DNA from: Tabrizicola thermarum | Lineage (GTDB): Bacteria > Pseudomonadota > Alphaproteobacteria > Rhodobacterales > Rhodobacteraceae | Assembly: GCF_003574395.1 (NCBI RefSeq) | Contig: NZ_QMJY01000074.1 | Coordinates: 1 to 62,200 of the forward strand | Direction: 5' to 3' | DNA length: 62,200 nt | Shown: positions 22,077 through 30,820 of the stretch, in pieces | Layout: each line of letters opens with the position of its first letter | Numbering within the stretch: the stretch's first letter is position 1 | Position numbers and translations under genes: made by a program | Notes under the pieces: model-generated | Told to the model about the DNA's origin: nothing | Databases searched by the model: none | Seen by the model: only the letters and a program-made list of their open reading frames with translations

Positions 22077-22247
22077 GAGTTAACCGATCCTGAACGCCCA
22101 CAGGCAAGCCTTTGATTTCGCTGCATCCCAAAAAGGCGCCGCGCGCGGCGCGCCCCTCGCCCCGCCGATCCGCCCGCCCCAAGGTTGCGCGGGGCAGGGG
22201 GGCCGTGTATCACCCGGGGCAAAGCCTGATCCGTGAGGGAGAAGAGA

Positions 22248-23507
22248 ATGCGGCGTGTCGTCGTCACCGGTCTTGGAATGGTCACCCCTCTGGCCTGCGG
22301 GGTGGAAGAGACCTGGAGCCGCCTTCTGGCCGGTCAGTCCGGGGCCGGGACGATCACCAGGTTCGATACCTCGAACGTCGTCACCCAATATGCCTGCGAG
22401 ATCCCGAAGGGCGACGGCAGCGACGGCACCTTCAACCCCGACGACTGGATGGAGCCGAAGGAACAGCGCAAGGTCGACGACTTCATCATCTACGGGATGG
22501 CGGCGGCCGTGCAGGCGGTGCGGGATGCGGGATGGGAGAACCCGTCCGAAGAGGAAAAGCTGCGCACCGGAGTGATGATCGGCTCGGGCATCGGCGGGCT
22601 GAGCTCGATCGCCGAGACGGCGCTTCTCATCAAGGAGAAGGGCCCGAAGCGGGTCTCGCCCTTCTTCATTCCGGGCGCTCTCATCAATCTGGCGTCGGGG
22701 CAGGTCTCGATCCGGTTCGGCTTCAAGGGGCCGAACCATGCGGTGGTGACGGCCTGCTCGACCGGCGCCCATGCCATCGGCGATGCGGCGCGGCTGATCC
22801 AGTGGGGCGATGCCGACGTGATGATCGCGGGCGGGACGGAAAGCCCGATCAGCGAGATCGGGATCGCCGGGTTCAACGCCTGCAAGGCCCTGTCGACGAA
22901 GCGGGCTGATGAGCCGGAAAAGGCCTCCCGTCCCTATGACGCCGACCGCGACGGCTTCGTGATGGGCGAAGGCGCCGGCGTGGTGGTGCTGGAGGAGCTG
23001 GAACACGCCAGGGCCCGCGGCGCGAAGATCTATGCCGAGGTGCTGGGCTATGGCCTGTCGGGCGATGCCTACCACATCACCGCGCCCAGCGAGGACGGCG
23101 ATGGCGGGTTCCGGTCCATGTCGGCGGCGCTGAAGCGGGCGGGGCTCGCGCCCTCGGCCATCGACTACATCAACGCGCATGGCACCTCGACCATGGCCGA
23201 CACGATCGAACTGGGCGCGGTGGAGCGGCTGTTGGGCGACCACGCGCCGAACGCGACCATGTCTTCGACCAAGTCGTCGATCGGGCATCTGCTGGGGGCG
23301 GCGGGCGCGGTGGAGGCGATCTTCTGCGTGCTGGCGTTGCGGGATCAGGTCGCTCCGCCGACGATCAACCTGGACAACCCGGCCGTCCAGCCGAAGCTGG
23401 ATCTGGCGCCCAACAGGGCGGTGAAGCGCAGGATCGACGTGGCGCTGTCCAACAGCTTCGGCTTCGGCGGGACGAACGCAAGCCTTGTCCTGGGCAAGGT
23501 GCGCTAG
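22248..23507 (+). CDS. fabF: FabF, 3-oxoacyl-ACP synthase II
   Basis: This 419-residue condensing enzyme elongates acyl-ACP with malonyl-ACP, including cis-vaccenate formation. The active-site Cys170 is in VVTACSTGAHAIGDA; the two His residues are in INAHGTST and SIGHLLGAAG. The start MRRVVVTGLGMVTPL at 22248 follows GAGGGAGAAG. mltG begins 3 bp after the stop, so the two share a transcript, the usual arrangement in alphaproteobacteria (where acpP-fabF-mltG adjoin; here a ureohydrolase gene intervenes). Confidence 0.96.
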   Translation: MRRVVVTGLGMVTPLACGVEETWSRLLAGQSGAGTITRFDTSNVVTQYACEIPKGDGSDGTFNPDDWMEPKEQRKVDDFIIYGMAAAVQAVRDAGWENPSEEEKLRTGVMIGSGIGGLSSIAETALLIKEKGPKRVSPFFIPGALINLASGQVSIRFGFKGPNHAVVTACSTGAHAIGDAARLIQWGDADVMIAGGTESPISEIGIAGFNACKALSTKRADEPEKASRPYDADRDGFVMGEGAGVVVLEELEHARARGAKIYAEVLGYGLSGDAYHITAPSEDGDGGFRSMSAALKRAGLAPSAIDYINAHGTSTMADTIELGAVERLLGDHAPNATMSSTKSSIGHLLGAAGAVEAIFCVLALRDQVAPPTINLDNPAVQPKLDLAPNRAVKRRIDVALSNSFGFGGTNASLVLGKVR

Positions 23508-23509
23508 GG

Positions 23510-24688
23510 ATGTGGCGGTCCATCGCCTCGAACGCGCTGACGCTGTTCATCGTGATCCTTGTCGCGGTGGCGGCGCTGGTGGCCTGGGGGCGGAACGAGT
23601 TTGTCGCGCCCGGACCGCTTGCCGCGCCGATCTGTCTGGAAGTCGAGCGCGGGGCGAGTCTGTCAGCGGTCAGCCGGAACCTGGAGGAGCGCGGCGTCAT
23701 CACCGATGCGCGCATCTTCCGCATCGGGGCGGAATATGCCGATCTGGCGGATGACCTGAAATTCGGCAGCTATACGGTTCCGGCCCAGGCCAGCATGTCG
23801 CAGGTGCTGGAGGCGATCACCGCGACCGGACGGTCCACCTGCGGGCGCGACTTGAATTTCCGCATCGGCGTCACGACGGCCGAAGTGGTGCTGAGCGAGC
23901 TGGACCTGACGACGAATTCCTATGCCGAGGTCGTGCGCTTTGTTCCCGGTGCCGATCCCCTGCCGCCGGAGTATCTGGAGGTCTCGGACGACCCGGCGCT
24001 GGTCTTCCGCATCACGGTGGCCGAGGGCGTGACCAGCTGGCAGATCGTCGATGCGCTGAAAAAGGCGGATTTCCTGCGCGGCTCTTTGGAAACCGTGCCG
24101 CCGGAGGGCTCGCTGGCGCCGGGCGGATACGAAGTCGAACGCGGGACGGAGCGTGCCTCGATCATCGCAAAGATGACCGAGAAGCAGGCGGCGATCCTGG
24201 CCGAGGCCTGGGCCAACCGGGCCGAGGGCCTGCCCTATGACACACCGGAAGAGGCGCTGATCATGGCCTCGATCATCGAGAAGGAGACCGGGGTGCCCGA
24301 GGAGCGCGGCAGGGTGGCCAGCGTCTTCATCAACCGCTTGCGGAAGGGGATGCGGTTGCAGACCGACCCGGCGGTGATCTACGGCATCACCAAGGGCGAG
24401 GGCGTGCTGGGGCGCGGTTTGCGCCAAAGCGAACTGCGCCGCGAGACGCCCTACAACACCTATGTCATCTCTGGCCTGCCCCCGACCCCGATCGCCAATC
24501 CCGGTGTCGAGGCGATCAAGGCGGCGGTCAATCCCGACAAGACCGACTATCTGTTCTTCGTGGCCGATGGCACCGGGGGACATGCCTTTGCCGCAACCCT
24601 GGAAGAGCACAACCGCAACGTGGCCGCCTGGCGCAAGATCGAAGCGGCGCAGGGAGCGGCGGAAGAAGGCGGCGTGCAGGGCGAGTGA
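23510..24688 (+). CDS. mltG: MltG, endolytic murein transglycosylase
   Basis: This 392-residue inner-membrane protein cleaves nascent glycan strands to set their length. One N-terminal membrane helix spans residues ~9-26. LysM-like and YceG domains follow, with the catalytic Glu in ALIMASIIEKETGVPEERG and the family segment FINRLRKGMRLQTDPAVIYG. The end NPDKTDYLFFVADGTGGHAFAATLEEHNRNV is standard. It is the last gene before the gene transfer agent cluster, whose promoter starts about 60 bp after its stop. Confidence 0.95.
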   Translation: MWRSIASNALTLFIVILVAVAALVAWGRNEFVAPGPLAAPICLEVERGASLSAVSRNLEERGVITDARIFRIGAEYADLADDLKFGSYTVPAQASMSQVLEAITATGRSTCGRDLNFRIGVTTAEVVLSELDLTTNSYAEVVRFVPGADPLPPEYLEVSDDPALVFRITVAEGVTSWQIVDALKKADFLRGSLETVPPEGSLAPGGYEVERGTERASIIAKMTEKQAAILAEAWANRAEGLPYDTPEEALIMASIIEKETGVPEERGRVASVFINRLRKGMRLQTDPAVIYGITKGEGVLGRGLRQSELRRETPYNTYVISGLPPTPIANPGVEAIKAAVNPDKTDYLFFVADGTGGHAFAATLEEHNRNVAAWRKIEAAQGAAEEGGVQGE

Positions 24689-24745
24689 AGGTTAACCGAA
24701 GGTTAAGCCTGCGCCCTTCAAGCCATTGATAATAAAGTATTTATC

Positions 24746-24774
24746 TTGACTTTCCGCGCGGTCTGATGTAGACA
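24746..24774 (+). promoter_or_regulatory. Probable promoter of the GTA cluster
   Basis: TTGACT and TAGACA are 17 bp apart in an AT-rich pocket (TTGATAATAAAGTATTTATC precedes it) that stands out in this GC-rich genome. The expected start of transcription is about 24781, one base before the ATG of a 26-codon leader ORF. In R. capsulatus the main GTA promoter lies in the equivalent interval and is activated by GafA; I cannot identify its binding site here. Confidence 0.6.
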
Positions 24775-24781
24775 TCGTGGC

Positions 24782-24862
24782 ATGCTGGAAGAAGTGTCGA
24801 AGCGGCCCGGGGTGGCTCCCCGCAGGCCGCTTTTCCATTTCCTTCGTGCGGGGGCAGCATGA
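24782..24862 (+). CDS. Putative 26-residue leader peptide spanning the GTA attenuator hairpin
   Basis: An ATG immediately after the predicted transcription start opens a 26-codon frame (MLEEVSKRPGVAPRRPLFHF, then LRAGAA) ending in TGA at 24860. The terminator-like hairpin 24802-24834 lies wholly inside the frame, so ribosomes translating it would disrupt the hairpin. If the promoter is right, the message is leaderless for this frame. Whether the peptide is made is unknown; the geometry is that of a translation-coupled attenuator. Confidence 0.4.
   Translation: MLEEVSKRPGVAPRRPLFHFLRAGAA
24802..24834 (+). terminator. Terminator-like hairpin in the GTA leader
   Basis: GCGGCC pairs with GGCCGC, with an inner CGGGG/CCCCG stem, loop TGGCT, a CA bulge, and is followed directly by TTTT. 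It lies between the presumed GTA promoter and g1, about 47 bp before the g1 ATG. It would end transcription from both mltG read-through and the GTA promoter unless overcome, so GTA expression could be set by anti-termination or translation of the leader. Confidence 0.65.
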
Positions 24863-24880
24863 GGGGTGAACGGATCTGGA

Positions 24881-25210
24881 ATGACAGTGAGGTTTTCGGG
24901 GGAAGGCCCCACGCCTGAAGAGGTGCTGGCGGCCACGGAAAAGTTTTACGGCCTTGCGGTGATGGAGCTGGAGCGCACCATCGAAGCCCTGCGGGCCGGG
25001 GAATTCGCAGAAGTCAGGGCAGCGCAGACAGCGATCCGCGATCTTCGCGCGACCGCCGTCCAGGTGCTGGAGGAAAGGGGCAAAGTTGACAAACTCCGCA
25101 AGCAGATTGCCGGCCACGTCGGAGCCGGGGGGGCACTCGACCTTGACAGTGCCCGAGCTGAAATCGGGCGCCGCCTGGCTTGCCTCCGCAACGCCGGAGG
25201 AGGTGGATGA
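24881..25210 (+). CDS. GTA g1, small terminase-like DNA packaging protein
   Basis: This 109-residue protein (from the ATG; a GTG at 24866 would add five residues) is at the g1 position of the RcGTA cluster. In R. capsulatus this product acts as the small terminase subunit, but packaging is sequence-independent. The sequence is mostly helical: FSGEGPTPEEVLAATEKFYGLAVMELERTIEALRAGEFAE, a basic middle, and DLDSARAEIGRRLACLRNAG. It overlaps the large terminase frame by about 125 bp if g2 starts at its TTG. The ATG at 24881 starts the conserved region. Confidence 0.8.
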   Translation: MTVRFSGEGPTPEEVLAATEKFYGLAVMELERTIEALRAGEFAEVRAAQTAIRDLRATAVQVLEERGKVDKLRKQIAGHVGAGGALDLDSARAEIGRRLACLRNAGGGG

Positions 25211-26498
25211 GTTTCTGGGTGGCCTGAGCCAGAACGCGCTGCTGGCGCTGCCCTGGGTGTTCGAGTTCTGGGCGCTGCCGCATCAGTTGCCGCCACGGGG
25301 GGCCTGGAAGACCTGGGTCATCATGGGCGGGCGCGGCGCGGGCAAGACGCGGGCCGGGTCGGAATGGGTGCGCGCGCAGGTCGAGGGTGCAGGGCCGGGC
25401 GACCCGGGCAAGTGCAAGCGGGTGGCGCTGGTGGGTGAGACGATCGACCAGGTGCGCGACGTGATGGTGCTGGGGGAAAGCGGGATCGTCGCCTGCTCTC
25501 CGCCCGACCGCAAGCCGGAGTGGCAGGCGTCGAAGAACCAGCTTCTGTGGCCGAACGGGGCGGTGGCGCAGGTGTTCTCGGCGCATGAGCCCGAGGCGCT
25601 GCGGGGGCCGCAGTTCGATGCGGCCTGGGCGGATGAGCTGGGCAAGTGGAAGAAGGGGGCGGAGGCCTGGGATCAGCTGCAGTTCGCGCTGCGGCTGGGG
25701 CGGAACCCGCAGCAGGTGGTGACGACGACGCCGCGCAATGTGGCGGTGCTGAAGGCGATCCTGAAGAACCCCTCGACAGTCATCACCCATGCGCCGACCG
25801 AGGCGAACCGGGCCTATCTGGCGGAAAGTTTCCTTGCGGAGGTGCAGGCGCGCTATGGCGGGACGAAGTTCGGCCGGCAGGAGCTGGAGGGCGTGCTGAT
25901 CGAGGAGGCGGACGGGGCGCTGTGGACGCACCAGATGCTGGAGGCGGCGCGGGTGGACGAGGTGCCGGTGTTCAACCGGGTTGTGGTGGCGGTGGACCCT
26001 CCGGTCACGTCGATGAAGTCGAGCGACGAGTGCGGGATCATCGTGGTCGGCGCCGATACGCGGGGCGAGCCGAAGGACTGGCGCGCGGTGGTGCTGGAGG
26101 ATGCCTCGGTCAAGGGCGCGACGCCGGAGGGCTGGGCGCGGGCGGCGCTGGCGGCGATGGAGCGGCACGGGGCGGACCGGCTGGTGGCCGAGGTGAACCA
26201 GGGCGGCGATCTGGTGGAGCAGATGGTGCGGATGATCGACCCGCTGGTGCCGTTCCGGGCGGTCCATGCGACACGGGCGAAATGGCTGCGCGCCGAGCCG
26301 GTGGCGGCCTTGTACGAGCAGGGCCGGGTTCGCCATGTCCGAGGCCTGGGCGCGCTGGAAGAGCAGATGGGCAATATGACGGCGGTGGGCTGGCAGGGGG
26401 CGGGGTCGCCGGACCGGCTGGACGCGCTGGTCTGGGCGCTGACGGACCTGATGCTGATGCCGTTGCACGGCGGCCGACCCAGCGTTCGGTCGCTTTAG
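25086..26498 (+). CDS. GTA g2, large terminase (ATPase-nuclease)
   Basis: This phage terminase motor is up to 470 residues and pumps and cuts host DNA into GTA heads. Walker A GGRGAGKT is at residues 81-88, Walker B-like FDAAWADELGKW follows, and the coupling motif TTTPRN is visible. The RNase-H-like nuclease domain starts at VVVAVDPP with later acidic residues (LVAEVNQGGD, SPDRLDALVWAL). The first in-frame start is a TTG at 25086 inside g1; a later GTG/TTG near 25140 is possible, so the start is uncertain. Members of this family are highly conserved in Rhodobacterales. Confidence 0.94.
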   Translation: MTNSASRLPATSEPGGHSTLTVPELKSGAAWLASATPEEVDEFLGGLSQNALLALPWVFEFWALPHQLPPRGAWKTWVIMGGRGAGKTRAGSEWVRAQVEGAGPGDPGKCKRVALVGETIDQVRDVMVLGESGIVACSPPDRKPEWQASKNQLLWPNGAVAQVFSAHEPEALRGPQFDAAWADELGKWKKGAEAWDQLQFALRLGRNPQQVVTTTPRNVAVLKAILKNPSTVITHAPTEANRAYLAESFLAEVQARYGGTKFGRQELEGVLIEEADGALWTHQMLEAARVDEVPVFNRVVVAVDPPVTSMKSSDECGIIVVGADTRGEPKDWRAVVLEDASVKGATPEGWARAALAAMERHGADRLVAEVNQGGDLVEQMVRMIDPLVPFRAVHATRAKWLRAEPVAALYEQGRVRHVRGLGALEEQMGNMTAVGWQGAGSPDRLDALVWALTDLMLMPLHGGRPSVRSL

Positions 26499-26587
26499 CG
26501 GATCCAGAGGAATTGCGGGTCATATGGCCGGGCGCATCAGGCAGCCCGGACGGTCGGGCACGGCCCGGGGCATGAAGGAGTGCGAGG

Positions 26588-27766
26588 ATGGTCTTCGATT
26601 TTCTGCGGAAGGCGCCGGTGGCGGCGGTTCCGGAACGCAAGGCTTCGGCCGTGGGTCGGGTGATCGCCTGGGGAGCCGCGGGCCGCGTGGCCTGGAGCCC
26701 TCGGGACACGGTCAGCCTGACGCGGACGGGGTTTCAGGGCAATCCGGTGGGGTTCCGCGTCGTGCGGCTGATCGCCGAGGCGGCGGCGGCGCTGCCTCTG
26801 GTGTGCCAGACACATGAGCAAAGGTTCGAAAGCCATCCAGTGATGGACCTGATCTCGCGTCCCAATGGCGCGCAGGGGCGGGCGGAGTTTCTGGAGGCGG
26901 TCTATGGCTATCTGCTGTTGTCCGGGAACGCCTATGTCGAGGCGGTGCCGGGCGTCGGCGCGATGCCGGGCGAGCTGCATGTGCTGCGGTCGGACCGGAT
27001 GAACCTGGTCCCCGGAGCGGATGGTTGGCCGGTGGCCTATGACTACACGGTCAGCGGACGGACGCATCGCTATGACGTGACGGGGGAGATGAGCCCGATC
27101 TGTCACCTCAAGACCTTCCATCCGCAGGACGACCACTACGGCTTTTCGCCGATGCAGGCGGCGGCGGTGGCGGTGGATGTGCACAACAGCGCTTCCAGCT
27201 GGTCGAAGGCGCTGCTGGACAACGCCGCGCGGCCTTCGGGGGCGATCGTCTACAAGGGCGCGGACGGGGCGGCGAGCCTGTCGTCGGACCAGTACGAGCG
27301 GCTGGTAGCCGAGATGGAGGCGCATCATCAGGGGGCCCGCAACGCTGGCCGTCCGATGCTGCTGGAAGGGGGCTTGGACTGGAAGCCGATGGGGTTCAGC
27401 CCCAGCGACATGGAGTTCCAGAAGACCAAGGAAGCCGCCGCGCGGGAGATCGCCATTGCCTTCGGCGTGCCGCCGATGCTTCTGGGCATCCCGGGCGACG
27501 CGACCTATGCCAATTATCAGGAGGCCAACCGGGCCTTCTTCCGGCTGACCGTGTTGCCGCTGGCGACCAAGGTCCTGGCGGACCTCGCGCATTGGCTGTC
27601 GCGGTTCGCCGGCGAGGAGGTGGACCTGAAACCCGATCTGGATCAGGTGCCCGCGCTGGCAAGCGAGCGGGACCAGCAATGGGCGCGGGTGGCGGCGGCC
27701 GATTTTCTGACGGTGGCGGAAAAGCGGATGCTGCTGGGTCTGCCGAAGCTGACGGAGGCGGAATGA
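26588..27766 (+). CDS. GTA g3, portal protein
   Basis: This 392-residue HK97-family portal protein forms the dodecameric ring through which DNA enters the GTA head. Family segments are GFRVVRLIAEAAAALPL, GYLLLSGNAYVEAV, HLKTFHPQDDHYGFSPMQAA and IAIAFGVPPMLLGIPGDATYANYQEANRAFF. The ATG at 26588 has AAGGAG six bases upstream. Its stop overlaps g3.5 (ATGA). The 89-bp spacer from g2 holds nothing recognisable. Confidence 0.95.
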   Translation: MVFDFLRKAPVAAVPERKASAVGRVIAWGAAGRVAWSPRDTVSLTRTGFQGNPVGFRVVRLIAEAAAALPLVCQTHEQRFESHPVMDLISRPNGAQGRAEFLEAVYGYLLLSGNAYVEAVPGVGAMPGELHVLRSDRMNLVPGADGWPVAYDYTVSGRTHRYDVTGEMSPICHLKTFHPQDDHYGFSPMQAAAVAVDVHNSASSWSKALLDNAARPSGAIVYKGADGAASLSSDQYERLVAEMEAHHQGARNAGRPMLLEGGLDWKPMGFSPSDMEFQKTKEAAAREIAIAFGVPPMLLGIPGDATYANYQEANRAFFRLTVLPLATKVLADLAHWLSRFAGEEVDLKPDLDQVPALASERDQQWARVAAADFLTVAEKRMLLGLPKLTEAE

Positions 27767-28008
27767 CCGCGCGACGGAGCGAGGGCGGATCGCGCTTTGT
27801 CTACGACAGTTTCGATGCGGCTGCGGCGCGGATCGAGGCGAACGAGCGCGTGGCGAACGAGCGCTGGGCGGCGCTGGAGTATCGGCTGGGGCTGATCGAG
27901 GCCACGCTGGAGCGGTTGGAAAAACGGATCTGGGTCGGCGTCTACGGTGTGGCGGCGTTCCTGTTGGCGCAGATGGCCGAGACGGTCATCAGGGCAGCGA
28001 TGAGGTGA
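27763..28008 (+). CDS. GTA g3.5, small membrane-anchored protein
   Basis: This 81-residue protein lies between portal and protease genes, as in RcGTA g3.5. The first ~60 residues are charged and helical (AAARIEANERVANERWAALEYRLGLIEATLERLEKRI, likely coiled coil), then VGVYGVAAFLLAQMAETVI forms one membrane-spanning helix. The start overlaps the portal stop. Its role in GTA production is not established. Confidence 0.8.
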   Translation: MTARRSEGGSRFVYDSFDAAAARIEANERVANERWAALEYRLGLIEATLERLEKRIWVGVYGVAAFLLAQMAETVIRAAMR

Positions 28009-28012
28009 GGCG

Positions 28013-28564
28013 ATGAGCGAATACGGAGCGCCGGAGCGGAAGTTCCAGCAGAGTGACGCGGGCCTGGTGGTGACAGAGGGCCATGTGGTGGAGGGCTATG
28101 CGTCCCTTTTCGGCAAGACCGACCAGGGTGGCGACATCGTGCAGAAGGGCGCCTATGCCTCGAGCCTGAAGCGGCTGGCTGCGCGGGGCGGGCGGGTCAA
28201 GATGCTGTGGCAGCACGATCCGGGCCAGCCCATCGGCGTCTGGGACGAGGTGCGCGAGGATGCCACCGGCCTCTGGGTCAAGGGGCGCATCCTGACCGAG
28301 GTGGAGCGGGGCCGCGAAGTGGCGGCGCTGGTTCAGGCCGGGGCGATCGACGGGCTCTCCATCGGCTATCGCACGGTCAAGGCGGAACGCGACGGCAAGG
28401 GCAAGCGCCTGTTGTCGGAGCTGGAGCTTTGGGAAGTGTCGCTGGTGACCTTCCCGATGCTTCCCGAGGCGCGGGTCGCGGCCAAGGCGGATGCCCTGGA
28501 CGACGACTGGCGCGACATGGCGGCGGTCTTCGAGGACGCGCGCCGCAGTCTGGCCGGGCGATAG
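28013..28564 (+). CDS. GTA g4, HK97-family prohead protease
   Basis: This 183-residue serine protease matures the GTA capsid. Catalytic His68 is in MLWQHDPGQPIG and Ser116 in DGLSIGYR, the paired motifs of the HK97 protease family. The domain VEGYASLFGKTDQGGDIVQKGAY is also conserved. It lies directly upstream of the major capsid gene, whose N-terminal ~100 residues it probably removes. Confidence 0.95.
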   Translation: MSEYGAPERKFQQSDAGLVVTEGHVVEGYASLFGKTDQGGDIVQKGAYASSLKRLAARGGRVKMLWQHDPGQPIGVWDEVREDATGLWVKGRILTEVERGREVAALVQAGAIDGLSIGYRTVKAERDGKGKRLLSELELWEVSLVTFPMLPEARVAAKADALDDDWRDMAAVFEDARRSLAGR

Positions 28565-28599
28565 CGCGGCGTCCCAAGTGACAGAAGAAGGATGAAGAG

Positions 28600-29811
28600 A
28601 TGACCGAGACGAAGGCTCGGGCCGGGGAAGGTTTGCCCCGTGCCCAGACTCTGACCAACCCGTCTCCGGCCGCCGAGGCGAAGGCGGCCATGACCGGGTT
28701 CCTGAACGAATTCAAACGCTTTCAGGACGAAGTGAAATCCACGCTGAAACATCAGGAAGAGCGACTGACCATGCTGAACGCAAAGACGATGGCCTATGGC
28801 CGCCCCGCACTTTCGGCCCGCGCGGAAACCGAGGCGCCGCATCAGAAGGCGTTCAACGCCTATCTGCGGACCGGGGACGATGACGGCCTGCGCGGCCTGA
28901 CCCTGGAAGGCAAGGCGATGTCCACCGCCGTGGCCGCCGATGGTGGCTATCTGGTCGATCCGCAGACGGCCGACCGCATCCAGTCGCTGCTTCTGTCCAC
29001 CTCCAGCCTGCGGTCGGTGGCGAATGTGGTGCAGGTCGAGGCGACCAGCTTCGACGTGATCGTGGACCGGTCGGAAGTTGGCTCGGGCTGGGCCACCGAA
29101 ACGGCGGCCACGACCGAGACCGCGACCCCGATCATCGAGCGCATCTCGATCAAGCTGCACGAGCTGGCGGCGATGCCCAAGGCCAGCCAGCGCCTGCTGG
29201 ACGACAGCGCCTTCGACGTCGAGGGCTGGCTGGCCGAAAAGATCGCCACCCGTTTCACCCGTGCCGAGGCTGCGGCTTTCATCAACGGCGACGGCGTGGA
29301 CAAGCCGCGCGGCATCCTCTTGCCGACCAAGGTGGCGGATGCGACCTGGACCTGGGGCAACATCGGCTATGTGCCCACGGGGGCGGCCTCGGACTTTGCC
29401 ACCACCAACCCGGCCGATTGCATCGTCAACCTGGTCTATGCGCTTGGCGCGGACTACCGGGCCAACGGCACCTTCCTGATGAACTCGAAGACCGTGGGCG
29501 CGGTGCGCAAGATGAAGGACGCGGACGGCCGCTTCCTGTGGTCGGATGGCCTGGCGGCGGGCGAGCCGTCGCGTCTGATGGGCTATCCGGTCGTGGTCAG
29601 CGAGGACATGCCGGATGTGGCGGCCAACGCCTATCCCATCGCCTTCGGCGACTTCCGCGCCGGCTACACCATCGCGGAACGCCCTGACCTGCGGATCCTG
29701 CGTGACCCGTTCAGCGCCAAGCCCAATGTCCTGTTCTACGCCAACAAGCGCGTGGGCGGCGACATCACCGACTTTGCGGCGATCAAGCTGCTGAAGGTCG
29801 CGGTGTCGTGA
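28600..29811 (+). CDS. GTA g5, major capsid protein
   Basis: This 403-residue HK97-fold capsid protein builds the small GTA head. The first ~100 residues are a charged, helical delta-domain (NEFKRFQDEVKSTLKHQEERL) expected to be cut off by g4. The mature part shows KAMSTAVAADGGYLVDPQTADRI, ELAAMPKASQRLLDDSAFDVEGWLAEKIATRFTRAEAAAFINGDG, GRFLWSDGLAAGEPSRLMGYPVV and a RADGDITDFAAIK-like end. Full family length. Ribosome binding site GAAGGATG precedes the start. Confidence 0.96.
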   Translation: MTETKARAGEGLPRAQTLTNPSPAAEAKAAMTGFLNEFKRFQDEVKSTLKHQEERLTMLNAKTMAYGRPALSARAETEAPHQKAFNAYLRTGDDDGLRGLTLEGKAMSTAVAADGGYLVDPQTADRIQSLLLSTSSLRSVANVVQVEATSFDVIVDRSEVGSGWATETAATTETATPIIERISIKLHELAAMPKASQRLLDDSAFDVEGWLAEKIATRFTRAEAAAFINGDGVDKPRGILLPTKVADATWTWGNIGYVPTGAASDFATTNPADCIVNLVYALGADYRANGTFLMNSKTVGAVRKMKDADGRFLWSDGLAAGEPSRLMGYPVVVSEDMPDVAANAYPIAFGDFRAGYTIAERPDLRILRDPFSAKPNVLFYANKRVGGDITDFAAIKLLKVAVS

Positions 29812-29888
29812 CCTGCTGGCCCGGTCCCTTGAGGGGCCGGGCCGACCCTGTGCCCCAATCAGACGCGGCCGCTGGCGGAGAGTGACCC

Positions 29889-30485
29889 ATGATGTTGACC
29901 GAAGAGACCCAGGTGCCCTTGGTGGCGCTGCCGGTGGAGGAGATGAAGGACCATCTGCGGATGGGGTCCGGCTTTGCCGATGACGGTCTGCAGGACGGGC
30001 TGATAGAGACCTATCTTCGCGCCGCGATGGCGGCGATCGAGGGGCGGATCGGCAAGATGCTGTTCCAGCGCCGGTTTCTGTGGGTGCTGGACTGCTGGCG
30101 CGACGACGAGCAGGCGCTGCCGGTGTCGCCGGTGTCGGGGATCGTGAGCGTCACGCTGGTCGACGCGGCGGGCGGTGAGGTCGTGGTGCCTGCCACGGCG
30201 TATCGGCTTGTCCCCGACCTGCATCGCCCGCGTCTTGCGGGAAAGGGCACGGGACTGCCGACGATCCCGAGCGAAGGTCTGGTGAAAATCGTTTTCGACG
30301 CCGGGTTCGGTGCGGCCTGGACGGATGTTCCGGTGGACCTGCGGCAGGCGGTGCTGCTGCTGGCGGGCGAATACTATGAGCACCGGCATGACGACGGCGC
30401 GCAGGCTGCCGGGCTGCCTTTCGGCGTCGTCACCCTGATCGAGCGCGGGCGGACGGTCCGCATCCTGGGCGGGGGCAAGAAATGA
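29889..30485 (+). CDS. GTA g6, head-tail connector (adaptor) protein
   Basis: This 198-residue gp6-like adaptor binds under the portal. The N-terminal LPVEEMKDHLRMGSGFADDGLQDGLIETYLRAAMAAIEGRIGKML is the family's helical pair; the C-terminal LRQAVLLLAGEYYEHRHD is also typical. There are two adjacent ATG codons at 29889 and 29892. The stop overlaps g7 by 4 bp, beginning a run of overlapping connector genes. Confidence 0.9.
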   Translation: MMLTEETQVPLVALPVEEMKDHLRMGSGFADDGLQDGLIETYLRAAMAAIEGRIGKMLFQRRFLWVLDCWRDDEQALPVSPVSGIVSVTLVDAAGGEVVVPATAYRLVPDLHRPRLAGKGTGLPTIPSEGLVKIVFDAGFGAAWTDVPVDLRQAVLLLAGEYYEHRHDDGAQAAGLPFGVVTLIERGRTVRILGGGKK

Positions 30486-30820
30486 ACGCCCCCCATCTGA
30501 ACCGGTCGCTGGTGCTGGAGGGGGTTGTCCGGACCCCGGACGGCGCAGGCGGCTTCACGCTGTCCTGGACGCCGCTGGGCACGCTTTGGGCCGAGGTCCT
30601 GCCGGGGTCGGGCGGCGACACCCCGGGCGAAGAGCGGCTTCTTTCGGCCGTCCCCTACCGGATCACGGTCCGCGGGGCTCCGGTCGGGTCGGGGTCGCGC
30701 CCGGTGGCGGGGCAGCGGTTCCGTGAGGGGACGCGGCTGTTCCTGATCCAGGCGGTCACCGAGCGCGACCCGTTTGGCCGTTTCCTGACCTGTTTTGCCC
30801 GCGAGGAGGTGCCGAAATGA
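30482..30820 (+). CDS. GTA g7, head-tail stopper protein
   Basis: This 112-residue phage head-tail joining protein is the stopper that seals the connector. Recognised by position and by LNRSLVLEGVVRTPDGAGGFTLSWTPLGTLWAEV, a beta-rich fold with the ERLLSAVPYRITVRGAP strand and GTRLFLIQAVTERDPFGRFLTCFAREE end. It overlaps g6 and g8 by ATGA-type junctions. Confidence 0.9.
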   Translation: MNAPHLNRSLVLEGVVRTPDGAGGFTLSWTPLGTLWAEVLPGSGGDTPGEERLLSAVPYRITVRGAPVGSGSRPVAGQRFREGTRLFLIQAVTERDPFGRFLTCFAREEVPK

